A stretch of 11,653 nt of DNA from Bacilli bacterium (GCA_900771805.1 CAAGPL010000059.1:1-11653), one strand, 5' to 3'. Shown: positions 1-5,904, counted from the first letter of the stretch. Notes: generated by a model from the sequence alone, not told the origin. Made by a program: numbers and translations.

Positions 1-62
1 ATACTATAAAGAAATATACTAATCTAACAGAAGAAGAACTAACTGCACTAGAAGAAGAGTAA
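1..62 (+). CDS. C-terminal end of an unidentified protein (partial)
   Basis: The frame open from the left edge reads TIKKYTNLTEEELTALEEE and stops at TAA 60-62. The acidic, helix-prone tail does not identify a family. The last codons form the left arm of the hairpin terminator at 52-75, so the gene ends here and is transcribed rightward, convergent with the germination operon. That it is a real gene rests on the stop coinciding with a terminator; only about 20 residues are visible. Confidence 0.5.
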   Translation, partial: TIKKYTNLTEEELTALEEE

Positions 63-75
63 ATGCTCTTCTTTT
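52..75 (+). terminator. Rho-independent terminator overlapping two convergent gene ends
   Basis: AAGAAGAG (52-59) and CTCTTCTT (66-73) form a perfect 8-bp stem with loop TAAATG, followed by a T-rich stretch on the plus strand. The left arm is the last codons of the plus-strand gene, the loop holds its stop, and the right arm reaches the stop of the minus-strand gerC-like gene (74-76). The T tract favours termination of rightward transcripts; the leftward tail is not T-rich. Confidence 0.7.
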
Positions 76-469
76 ATTCTTTTATTTCTTTAGCGATATT
101 TTTCTTAGTATGTTTTATATATTTCGGATTTATATTAAAGTATTTTATAATTTTATCCGATTTATCACAATCAGTGATAATATATCTTGCTTCTTTTGAA
201 TATATTTTTTTCTTTACTTTTTCTTCTATATTTTTGTATGCTTTATTAATGCTTGAATTTGTGTCTTCATAGATTTTATATGAGTATATTATTCCAGTTT
301 CTTTTTTTGTTGGGATAATTTCTTTTATAAATAAAGTATATGACTCATTTCTACAACTGACACCAATTCCATCAACGAGTATTAGGTTGTTTAATTCAAC
401 ATATTTTGGTACTTTTATAAATATAGTCATTAAAATAATTGTTATTAGAATTGCTAAGTACTTTTTCAT
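74..469 (-). CDS. Short GerC-like spore germination protein
   Basis: A 131-residue protein with an N-terminal hydrophobic segment (about residues 4-19) followed by a region like the first domain of Ger(x)C germinant-receptor C subunits: YVELNNLILVDGIGV at about 23-38, then a beta-rich stretch and the helix-type segment SINKAYKNIEEKV before RYIIT. Ordinary C subunits are about 350-400 residue lipoproteins with an LxGC lipobox just before the ELNxLxIVxGIG motif. Here the protein is about one third of that length, and the lipobox cysteine is absent (KVPKYVEL instead of GCWDxxEL), so it is probably held by the uncleaved N-terminal helix. Its ATG overlaps the TGA of the upstream GerA-type gene (ATGA), which implies translational coupling. 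Family assignment rests on motif similarity and operon position. Whether it is functional or a decayed C subunit is open, although the frame is clean and it ends at a terminator. Confidence 0.7.
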   Translation of the reverse strand: MKKYLAILITIILMTIFIKVPKYVELNNLILVDGIGVSCRNESYTLFIKEIIPTKKETGIIYSYKIYEDTNSSINKAYKNIEEKVKKKIYSKEARYIITDCDKSDKIIKYFNINPKYIKHTKKNIAKEIKE

Positions 470-1842
470 TTATATCTACCTCTTAATACATTATTTGTAA
501 GTCTTGTATTTCTTTTTCTTATATTGTCATCTATTTTTATTATTGAATCTTTTATTTCATTTTTATCTATTTCTAGATATTTGAATCCAAATATTTTCGT
601 TTTAAATATATTTATAAACATTATTATTCCTCCAAATATAACTCCATATATTCCTAGGATGGTTCCTAAAATTAATAAAAATATTTTATATATTCTTAAG
701 GCATTTACTAGTTCAATTGATGTGAATATTAGTCCTGCGATTGATGATATTGCGATTATTATAATCATTATTGGAGAAACTATTCCTGCGGATACTGCAG
801 CATCTCCTAATATTAAGCCTCCAAGAATAGAAACTGCTGATCCACTAGTTGTGGACATTCTTAGATCACTTTCTTTTAATATTTCAAAAGCTATTATCAT
901 AAATAATGCTTCAATGTATGCGGGAAATGGTACAAAGCTTCTTCCTGCTTTCAACATTAATAGTAGTGGAAATGGTACTAGTTCATAATTCCTTGTAGTT
1001 ACAGAGATGTATAAAGCTGGGAGAAATACTGCGATTAAGAATGCGAATAATCTTATTATTCTTATAAATGTAGTATTAAAACTTTTTTGAAAATAATCAT
1101 CTGTTGTGTGAAAAAAGTCTAATAGAAAGCTTGGTAAAATTAGTCCGTAACAAGAGTTTTCTACTAAGATAACAACTTTTCCTTCTAATAGTGCCATACT
1201 ACATTTATCTGGTCGCTCACTCATCATTATTGTTGGGAAAAGATTCTTTCCATCTTCTAAAGAAAATTTTAAATAACTAGAATCCATTATTCCATCTATA
1301 TCTATTTTTTCTAATCTTTTTTTAACACTTTTTATTAATTTATTAGATACAATACCATTTATTCCTAAAATATTTACTTTAGTTTGACTTATTCTTCCTA
1401 TAGCTAATGTTTCTACTATAAGATTTCTTTTAATTCTTTTTCTTATTAAAGATAGATTTGTATTTATATTTTCTGAGAAACTATCTTTTGCTCCTCCAAT
1501 TGATAGTTCACTATTAATTGTTTGGACTCCTCTTCCTTCATGGGATTTTAATTCAACTGCATATATATTTTTATATATTATTATTACATATCCTAAATTT
1601 AAATACTTTTTAATATCTTTTTCTTTTATAATTATAGAGTTACTTATTGGAATTTTATTAATAAGATTATTTAGATCTTTTTTATTTACTTTTGTTAATA
1701 AATAGTAGAGTAGTTTATTAATTGAATTACTATCTGTTAATACTTCATTAAATATTAAATTGATTTTTTTGTTTTGTATAATAAGTTCTTTAAAAATATA
1801 ATCTTTTGAAGTAATTTCTTTTTTTAATTTATTAATTATCAT
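466..1842 (-). CDS. GerA-family spore germination receptor, A subunit
   Basis: A 458-residue protein of the GerA/SpoVAF family, an inner-membrane component of germinant receptors in the spore. The N-terminal half (about 1-250) is hydrophilic and carries family landmarks: KSHEGRGVQT near 99-108, the RKRIKRNLIVE segment near 134-146, and MSERPDK followed by LLEGKVVILVENS near 207-230. The C-terminal half has the hydrophobic helices with FLPALYISVTT (about 273-283), VPFPAYIEALFM (304-315) and GDAAVSAGIVSP (346-357), all typical of this family. Length is close to the usual 460-540. The reading frame can be extended to a TTG at 1854, but the ATG at 1842 is preferred because GGTGATT sits just upstream of it. 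The gene overlaps the gerC-like gene by four bases. A candidate forespore sigma-G promoter lies directly upstream. No GerB-type permease gene follows, which is unusual for a gerA operon. Confidence 0.92.
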   Translation of the reverse strand: MIINKLKKEITSKDYIFKELIIQNKKINLIFNEVLTDSNSINKLLYYLLTKVNKKDLNNLINKIPISNSIIIKEKDIKKYLNLGYVIIIYKNIYAVELKSHEGRGVQTINSELSIGGAKDSFSENINTNLSLIRKRIKRNLIVETLAIGRISQTKVNILGINGIVSNKLIKSVKKRLEKIDIDGIMDSSYLKFSLEDGKNLFPTIMMSERPDKCSMALLEGKVVILVENSCYGLILPSFLLDFFHTTDDYFQKSFNTTFIRIIRLFAFLIAVFLPALYISVTTRNYELVPFPLLLMLKAGRSFVPFPAYIEALFMIIAFEILKESDLRMSTTSGSAVSILGGLILGDAAVSAGIVSPIMIIIIAISSIAGLIFTSIELVNALRIYKIFLLILGTILGIYGVIFGGIIMFINIFKTKIFGFKYLEIDKNEIKDSIIKIDDNIRKRNTRLTNNVLRGRYK

Positions 1843-1857
1843 ACTAATCACCAATAT

Positions 1858-1886
1858 TAGTATGAATAATAATCAAAGTATTATGT
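1858..1886 (-). promoter_or_regulatory. Candidate sigma-G type promoter for the germination operon
   Basis: On the minus strand ACATA (1886-1882) is followed after 17 bases by CATACTA (1864-1858). The -10 matches the known forespore sigma-G consensus CATnnTA at every defined position, and the -35 matches GMATR at four of five. Germination receptor operons are classically sigma-G dependent, which fits. The implied 5' leader is only about 10 bases, so the site could be coincidental in AT-rich DNA. Confidence 0.4.
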
Positions 1887-1894
1887 AAATATGC

Positions 1895-1900
1895 TATAAT
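1895..1900 (+). promoter_or_regulatory. Extended -10 promoter of the rRNA methyltransferase gene
   Basis: TGCTATAAT (1892-1900) is a perfect extended -10 element (TGn-TATAAT) 21 bases before the start codon at 1922. The -35 position 17 bases upstream (ATCAAA, 1872-1877) is poor, as is common with extended -10 promoters. It lies in the divergent spacer shared with the germination operon. Confidence 0.6.
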
Positions 1901-1921
1901 AAAATTGAAATGAGGGGTATT

Positions 1922-3127
1922 ATGCTTGTAAAAATTGAGAGATTAGATGATTTTGGTAGAGGAATAGCTTTTATAAATAATAAAATTATTTTTATAGAAA
2001 ATGCTTTAGAAGATGAAATAGTTGAAGTAGAAATTGTAAAAGAATGTAAAAAGTATAATGAGGGAAAAGTAGTAAGATATATTAAAAAGTCTAATTTAAG
2101 AATTGATTCTAAATGTCCATATACAAATATATGTGGTGGTTGTAATTTGGCTCATATTTCAATTGAAGATGAAAATAAATATAAACAAAATAAGATAAAA
2201 AGTATAATGAATAAATTTACTGATTTGGATGATTCAGTAATAAGAGATATTAAATGTTTTAATGAACTATTATATCGTAATAAAATTACTTTACATGGTA
2301 ATGGTAATTGTTTAGGTTTATATACTAATAAAAGTAATGAACTTATAAAAATAGATAAATGTTTGCTTGTAAATAATAAGATAAATGAAGTAATAAATGT
2401 TTTGAATAAAGTTAATGATGATATAGAAGAGGCTGTAATTAGAACTAGTAATGATGAGAAAGAGGTAATACTTGATATTAGGGGCAGTGTTACTGATATT
2501 GAGTTATTGAAGTCAGTAGTTGATGTTTTAATAATAAATGGAAAATATATTACAAATAAGAAAACTATAATTAGTAAGATAGGAAATTATAAATATAATG
2601 TATCATCAAAGTCTTTCTTTCAAGTAAATAGTTTAGTTACAAAAAGTCTATATGATGAAACAAAAAATATAGTAAAAGAGTTGTTGCCTAATAATGTTTT
2701 AGATTTATATTGTGGTACTGGTACAATAGGTATATATATAAGTGAATATTGTAAGTCTATTGTTGGGATTGATTATAATAAATCTAATATTGATGATGCA
2801 AATAAAAATAAAAAATTAAATAATGTGAATAATATAGAATTTATATGTGATAAAGTTGAAAATAGAATTAATGAATTTAAAAATATTGATTTGGTTGTTG
2901 TTGATCCACCACGTGCAGGACTTGATAAGAAAACAAAAGAAAATTTAATAAGAATAAGTCCTAAAATGATTGCATATACATCGTGTGATCCAGTAACTCT
3001 TGCGAGAGATATAAAAGATTTAAGTGATAAGTATGAAGTAAAATATATTCAACCATTTAATAATTTTCCTAGAACTTTTCATGTTGAGTGCGTGTCTGCG
3101 CTATGTCGAAAAGATTTTGAAAAATAG
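1922..3127 (+). CDS. rlmCD: 23S rRNA (uracil-5-)-methyltransferase, RlmCD/RumA family, with replaced C-terminal tail
   Basis: A 401-residue SAM-dependent enzyme of the TrmA/RumA family that makes 5-methyluridine in 23S rRNA. An N-terminal TRAM-like RNA-binding domain (about 1-55) is followed by the Fe-S cluster cysteines C65, C71, C74 and C147 (C-x5-C-x2-C...C). The SAM-binding motif VLDLYCGTGTIG is at 259-270 and VVVDPPRAGLD at 326-335. The catalytic cysteine is C355 in YTSCDP and the general base E389 in FHVEC. The frame could begin at ATG 1910, but GAGGGG (1912-1917) is the ribosome binding site of ATG 1922. After HVEC the tail VSALCRKDFEK uses codons rare here (GCG, CGA) and differs from the family's usual hydrophobic ending; a more typical ending, ECVCIMKINEN, lies at 5433-5468. 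The tail is therefore inferred to come from an integrated element, with all catalytic residues kept. Specificity for position 747, 1939 or both cannot be read from the sequence. Confidence 0.92.
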   Translation: MLVKIERLDDFGRGIAFINNKIIFIENALEDEIVEVEIVKECKKYNEGKVVRYIKKSNLRIDSKCPYTNICGGCNLAHISIEDENKYKQNKIKSIMNKFTDLDDSVIRDIKCFNELLYRNKITLHGNGNCLGLYTNKSNELIKIDKCLLVNNKINEVINVLNKVNDDIEEAVIRTSNDEKEVILDIRGSVTDIELLKSVVDVLIINGKYITNKKTIISKIGNYKYNVSSKSFFQVNSLVTKSLYDETKNIVKELLPNNVLDLYCGTGTIGIYISEYCKSIVGIDYNKSNIDDANKNKKLNNVNNIEFICDKVENRINEFKNIDLVVVDPPRAGLDKKTKENLIRISPKMIAYTSCDPVTLARDIKDLSDKYEVKYIQPFNNFPRTFHVECVSALCRKDFEK

Positions 3128-3154
3128 AAAAATGCAGAAAAGTAAAAAAACCCA

Positions 3155-3181
3155 AAATTTTTTAAGCCTTAAAAATAGGGG
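3155..3181. repeat. AT-rich inverted repeat inside the left end of the element
   Basis: ATTTTTT (about 3159-3165) and AAAAAT (about 3172-3177) flank AAGCC, with CCC outside on the left (from about 3151) and GGGG outside on the right (3178-3181). A weak hairpin just after the methyltransferase stop is possible, and it could act as a terminator or recombinase-arm structure. Support is only the base pairing. Confidence 0.3.
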
Positions 3182-3209
3182 TGTATGTAATATGTTTTAA
3201 CAAACTAGG

Positions 3210-3238
3210 TTAAAACAGCAATCACTTTGACTTACTAT
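3210..3238 (+). promoter_or_regulatory. Weak candidate promoter of the RhuM-Fic gene
   Basis: TTAAAA (3210-3215), a 17-base spacer and TACTAT (3233-3238) give a moderate sigma-A type match 55 bases before the start at 3293. An alternative TTGACT at 3227 has no well-spaced -10. Weak in such AT-rich sequence. Confidence 0.3.
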
Positions 3239-3292
3239 GCGATGAGATAATAAAAAGAAAATAATAATATTTAATGAGAAGAGGTGTAATAG

Positions 3293-4249
3293 ATGAAAAA
3301 TGAAATTATAATTTTTGAAAATCAAAATATAAGGTTAGAAGTAAATATGAAAGATGAAACTGTTTGGTTAAACACTGAACAAATGGCTAAATTATTTGAT
3401 AGAGATTATAAAACAATAAGAAAACATATAAATAATGCATTAAATGAAGAACTAATAAAAGAAGAGGTAGTCGCAAAATTTGAGAATACCACAAGACATG
3501 GAGCATTGAATGATAAAACACAAACTCATTATATTGAATATTATAATCTTGATGTAATAATTAGTGTTGGATATCGTGTTAAGTCTAAAAAAGGTGTTGA
3601 ATTCAGAAAATGGGCCAATAAAATATTAAAGGACTACATGATAAAAGGCTATGCGATAAATAATAAAAGACTGGAATATTTAGAAAAAACAGTTAAGTTA
3701 ATTGATATTGCAAACAGGTTGGATGAAAGATTAGAAAGTGGTGATGCTAAAGAAATTCTACAAATAATTGGTTCCTATTCAAAGGCGTTAGATTTACTTG
3801 ATGACTATGATCATAAAGATATAACTAAACCTAAAGGAAAAGAAAATAATAAAAAAATAACATATGATGATTGTAAAGATATTATTAAGAAACTAAGATT
3901 TAATGAAGAAAGTGATTTGTTTGCAATAGAAAGAGACAATGGACTTAAATCAATTATTGGTAATATATATCAAAGTTTTGATGGAAATGATATATATAAT
4001 TCAATTGAAGAAAAAGCATCTAATTTCTTATATATGATTGTTAAGGATCATGTCTTTGTTGATGGTAATAAAAGAATTGCAGCAACATTATTTATCTATT
4101 TTCTATCTTTTTATGAAATATTAAAAATAGGTAATGATCAAGTAATTGATAATAATACGTTAACAGCAATCACACTATTAATTGCTGAATCAAGCCCAAA
4201 AGAAAAAGACATTATTATTGATTTAATTATGAATTTTTTAATTAGATAA
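3293..4249 (+). CDS. RhuM-family protein fused to a Doc-type Fic domain
   Basis: A 318-residue two-domain protein. Residues 1-125 match the RhuM-like (virulence protein) domain, with VWLNTEQMAKLFDRD near 24-38 and the hallmark YYNLDVIISVGYRVKSKKGVEFRKWA at 83-108, a helix-turn-helix-like module. After a linker helix (125-180), the C-terminal half carries the Fic/Doc active-site motif HVFVDGNKR at 253-261. DGNKR, rather than GNGR, resembles Doc and RhuM-Fic proteins. Fic enzymes transfer AMP or other phosphate-containing groups to protein targets, and Doc phosphorylates EF-Tu; which applies here is not visible. The start follows AGAGGTG at a normal distance. No antitoxin gene is adjacent, so if it is a toxin it is self-restrained or works with a distant partner. 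It is the only intact recognisable cargo of the element. Family assignment is firm, function is not. Confidence 0.88.
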   Translation: MKNEIIIFENQNIRLEVNMKDETVWLNTEQMAKLFDRDYKTIRKHINNALNEELIKEEVVAKFENTTRHGALNDKTQTHYIEYYNLDVIISVGYRVKSKKGVEFRKWANKILKDYMIKGYAINNKRLEYLEKTVKLIDIANRLDERLESGDAKEILQIIGSYSKALDLLDDYDHKDITKPKGKENNKKITYDDCKDIIKKLRFNEESDLFAIERDNGLKSIIGNIYQSFDGNDIYNSIEEKASNFLYMIVKDHVFVDGNKRIAATLFIYFLSFYEILKIGNDQVIDNNTLTAITLLIAESSPKEKDIIIDLIMNFLIR

Positions 4250-4257
4250 GGATTCAT

Positions 4258-4280
4258 AAAAATAGTAATTTGTTGAAATG
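4258..4280 (+). repeat. Copy A of the AATAGTRAWTTGYT repeat
   Basis: AATAGTAATTTGTTGAAATG (4261-4280) starts 12 bases after the RhuM-Fic stop. It shares 14 bases exactly with copies at 10304 and 11287, and its 3' part (TTGYTGAAATG) with the copy at 10786. Unlike the others it is not followed by an intact gene but runs directly into the recombinase relic, so it may mark a recombination joint. Confidence 0.55.
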
Positions 4281-4472
4281 TTTGAAGCACTTGTAGATTA
4301 TATAATTATTGGAGGGGAGATTGATAGACAATCAGAACCATGTATGATAAGATTTATATGTAAATCAGAGAATAATGTTGAAAAGAATCAAAAAAGGAAT
4401 AAGTTGTTCTTGTACAACATGTTTCCAAGCATCAGTTTAGTAAAACTCTTAGATGTAAAAAATGAAATCTAG
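4278..4472 (+). pseudogene. Relic resembling the C-terminus of a large serine recombinase
   Basis: The frame reads FEALVDYIIIGGEIDRQ then SEPCMIRFICKSENN and ends about 30 residues later. A hydrophobic LVDYxIIGG, a short polar loop, P-C-M-I-x-F-x-x-K and then a charged tail resembles the extreme C-terminal region of large serine recombinases of Firmicutes elements, where VGG, a DP-containing loop and ITFVYK occur in that order. The catalytic resolvase domain and zinc ribbon are absent: an in-frame TAA lies at 4266-4268 inside the upstream repeat. The ATG at 4278 has no ribosome binding site, while GGAGGGG at 4311-4317 serves no clear start. The identification comes from memory of the motif, not from a search. 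Confidence 0.4.
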
Positions 4473-4485
4473 GAGGCATTTAAAA

Positions 4486-4680
4486 ATGAAAATTAATTTG
4501 ATAGATATTAGTAAATTGGAATCATTTAATAATCATCCTTTTAAAGTTCAAGATGATTTAGATATGGAAGAACTGGAATAAAGTATTATTAATAATGGCT
4601 TGCTAGAACCAATTATAGTTAGACATAAGAGAAATGATAAATGTGATATAATTGATATGATAATGGAGGTTGTATTTTGA
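4486..4680 (+). pseudogene. ParB/Spo0J-like partition protein, N-terminal relic with nonsense codon
   Basis: After AGGAGG (4471-4476) the frame reads MKINLIDISKLESFNNHPFK, then VQDDLDMEELE, a TAA at 4579-4581, and continues in frame as SIINNGLLEPIIVRHKRNDK. The order I-x-x-L-x-x-F-x-NHPFK-V-x-DD, E-L-x-x-SI-x-x-x-G-L-x-x-P-I-I-V-R is the ParB N-terminal (nuclease-like) domain as found in partition proteins of integrative elements and plasmids. The frame then ends at TGA 4678-4680 at the place where the GHRR motif would be expected, so the DNA-binding part is gone. Stop plus truncation make it a pseudogene. Its dead end overlaps the TTG start of the next gene and carries that gene's ribosome binding site. 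Confidence 0.75.
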
Positions 4681-5228
4681 AAAAAAATAGTATTTTTGAA
4701 AAGTATATTAATAACAATAAAAATGATATTATTATTTATTTAATTGTACTTATAATAGCAAGTATAATTTTACTTATAATTGCTAAAAAAACAAAATTCT
4801 TTTATATTATGTTTTTGGATATATTTATCATAAATTCTTTTATATTTAAAGTAAACACTGGATTCATTCTCAAACGCATAGAAAATTATGTATATTGTAA
4901 TAATATTCATAATAAAATTGGAAAAATAGAATATTGGAATGAGTCTAATTATTTTTTGACAGAAAAATACATAATACTTGCAGAAAAAAAGGAAATCAAT
5001 ATTATCAGTTATAATGATATAAAATATATGTATTATAAAAATGATATTCATTTGAATCAAATTAGTTATATTGATAGAGAATTATATATAGTTTTAAATA
5101 ATAGAAAGAAATATAAATTTTTGGTAAATTCTACACTTCTTACTAATGAAAAATCAAAAGATATTAGTGCATATTTGATGGATAAAAATAACACAATAAA
5201 AATGCTTGACAATGAAACTGATATATAG
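4677..5228 (+). CDS. Hypothetical protein with two membrane helices
   Basis: A 183-residue protein not recognised. It has two hydrophobic helices at about 17-36 and 41-58, then a soluble, beta-rich domain (about 85-150) with alternating hydrophobic residues (YFLTEKYIILAEKKEINIIS, then YNDIKYMYY). This resembles the pleckstrin-like or YcxB-type cytoplasmic domains of small bacterial membrane proteins, by layout only. Translation is inferred to start at TTG 4677, seven bases after GGAGG (4665-4669); no upstream ATG exists in frame. The start overlaps the stop of the ParB relic (TTGA), so it may once have been coupled to it. It lies within the element and could be cargo or an immunity-type protein. 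Confidence 0.65.
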   Translation: MKKNSIFEKYINNNKNDIIIYLIVLIIASIILLIIAKKTKFFYIMFLDIFIINSFIFKVNTGFILKRIENYVYCNNIHNKIGKIEYWNESNYFLTEKYIILAEKKEINIISYNDIKYMYYKNDIHLNQISYIDRELYIVLNNRKKYKFLVNSTLLTNEKSKDISAYLMDKNNTIKMLDNETDI

Positions 5229-5432
5229 TAATCAACAATACCATATATTTGAAAAAGCAGAAACAGGAAGGCTAGTAAAAAAAACAATGACCCAAATAAG
5301 AGTTAGACTTGAACCGGAAAAATGACATGGCGATTGTACAAGAACTATCGAGGTAGTACTAGTAATAGCACTATGTCATCGTACAAGAATGCTATTTTTT
5401 TATATGTCAATCGTACAAGTACAACCAACTTA
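5229..5432. other. Right end of the inserted element, with short repeats
   Basis: No convincing gene. The stretch is visibly less AT-rich than its surroundings (GAACCGG, GACATGGCG, TACAACCAAC). GTACAAG occurs at 5336, 5381 and 5413, twice preceded by TATGTCA or TATGTCAA and TC. ATGACAT (5322-5328) can pair with ATGTCAT (5373-5379), which lies in the loop of the AATAGCA/TGCTATT hairpin. A 37-codon frame (5212-5325) contains KAETGRLVKK and TQIRVRLEPEK but lacks a ribosome binding site and may be a dead gene end. By position it should hold the recombinase-binding arm of attR. Confidence 0.5.
5364..5401 (+). terminator. Hairpin terminator in the right end of the element
   Basis: AATAGCA (5364-5370) pairs perfectly with TGCTATT (5390-5396), followed by a run of T to 5401. 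The loop is 19 bases and contains both ATGTCAT and one GTACAAG repeat. It would end transcripts from the element before the chromosomal genes. Confidence 0.55.
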
Positions 5433-5468
5433 GAATGTGTATGTATAATGAAAATTAATGAAAATTGA
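5433..5468 (+). pseudogene. Displaced original 3' end of the rRNA methyltransferase gene
   Basis: GAA TGT GTA TGT ATA ATG AAA then ATT AAT GAA AAT TGA reads ECVCIMKINEN-stop. Family members commonly end HVECV followed by a short hydrophobic and basic tail, so this fits as the continuation of FHVEC at 3077-3091. It has no start or ribosome binding site and directly follows element sequence. It marks the right attachment junction. Confidence 0.75.
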
Positions 5469-5496
5469 CGGAAATAAAAAATAAATAAAAAAACTC

Positions 5497-5524
5497 TTGA
5501 AAATAAATTTATTTATGTTAAAAT
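5497..5524 (+). promoter_or_regulatory. Promoter of the 5557-6632 operon with an internal palindrome
   Basis: TTGAAA (5497-5502), a 16-base spacer and TAAAAT (5519-5524), the latter preceded by TGT as an extended -10, lie 33 bases before the start codon. Between them AAATAAATTTATTT (5501-5514) is a perfect 14-base palindrome overlapping the spacer, a possible repressor operator, though AT-rich palindromes also arise by chance. Confidence 0.55.
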
Positions 5525-5556
5525 GCAGGTATAAGATATGAGGTGTTCAATCATTT

Positions 5557-5904
5557 ATGAAGTCTATAATTTTAAATAGTAATAAAAGAATATGTAAAAT
5601 TATTTTATGGGTTATATTTATATTTACAATATTTTTATCTGTTAATGTCTCGTTAGGTTTTTTTAATATTTGTTATTTGCCAATTAATACAACAGGAGAA
5701 TGTGTTATTGCACATAGCTTAATGTCCAATTCAATTTTCCTTCCATTTTTAATCATCGAGTCTATTTTAAATATTTTAATTACTATTATTTATTTTATTG
5801 CTGGAATTAAATATAAGATTAAGTTAAATTGTATATTATGTAGTTTAAATATTTTATTTCAGCCATTATTAGTAATGTTTATAATAATAGGAGTGTTAAG
5901 ATGA
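5557..5904 (+). CDS. Hypothetical three-helix membrane protein
   Basis: A 115-residue protein, not recognised. Three hydrophobic segments lie at about 14-34, 58-82 and 95-114, with a short polar loop containing two cysteines (about 39-50: CYLPINTTGEC) between the first two. The ribosome binding site is GAGGTG (5540-5545), 11 bases before ATG. The end overlaps the next gene's ATG by four bases (ATGA), so the two are one transcriptional and probably translational unit. It lies immediately behind the promoter that follows the restored chromosome junction, so it is probably native rather than element cargo. Confidence 0.65.
   Translation: MKSIILNSNKRICKIILWVIFIFTIFLSVNVSLGFFNICYLPINTTGECVIAHSLMSNSIFLPFLIIESILNILITIIYFIAGIKYKIKLNCILCSLNILFQPLLVMFIIIGVLR

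Larger units (their letters stand above)
3089..5441. mobile_element. Decayed integrative element inserted at the 3' end of the rRNA methyltransferase gene
   Basis: The methyltransferase frame reads FHV-GAG-TGC-GTG then diverges (3086-3094). At 5433-5441 the sequence GAA-TGT-GTA re-enters a typical family ending (ECVCIMKINEN-stop). The split halves share GARTGYGTRT, consistent with attL at about 3086-3095 and attR at about 5433-5442 with a two-base core (TG or GT). The 3' end of rumA-type genes is a known integration site for some integrative elements of Gram-positive bacteria. Inside are a RhuM-Fic gene, what look like a serine recombinase C-terminal relic and a ParB relic, and a membrane protein gene. 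No conjugation, replication or intact recombinase gene remains, so the element looks immobile on its own. The split gene is direct sequence evidence; the name and exact core are inference. Confidence 0.72.

Noticed and set aside
63..272. Plus-strand hydrophobic 69-codon frame opposite the gerC-like gene
   Set aside because: Starts inside the terminator hairpin without a ribosome binding site and mirrors a coding strand.
524..988. Plus-strand 154-codon open frame opposite the GerA-type gene
   Set aside because: It is the complement of a well-supported membrane protein gene; no ribosome binding site or plausible protein.
4770..5287. Minus-strand frames of 96 and 73 codons opposite the element's membrane protein
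   Set aside because: Shadows of the plus-strand gene, without ribosome binding sites.
5212..5325. A 37-codon frame ending KAETGRLVKK...TQIRVRLEPEK as a gene
   Set aside because: No ribosome binding site, overlaps the end of the preceding gene, and no recognisable complete domain; kept only as a remark on the right end.
5336..5420. GTACAAG repeats as a CRISPR-like array
   Set aside because: The repeat is only 7 bases, spacing is irregular (45 and 32), and no cas genes are present.
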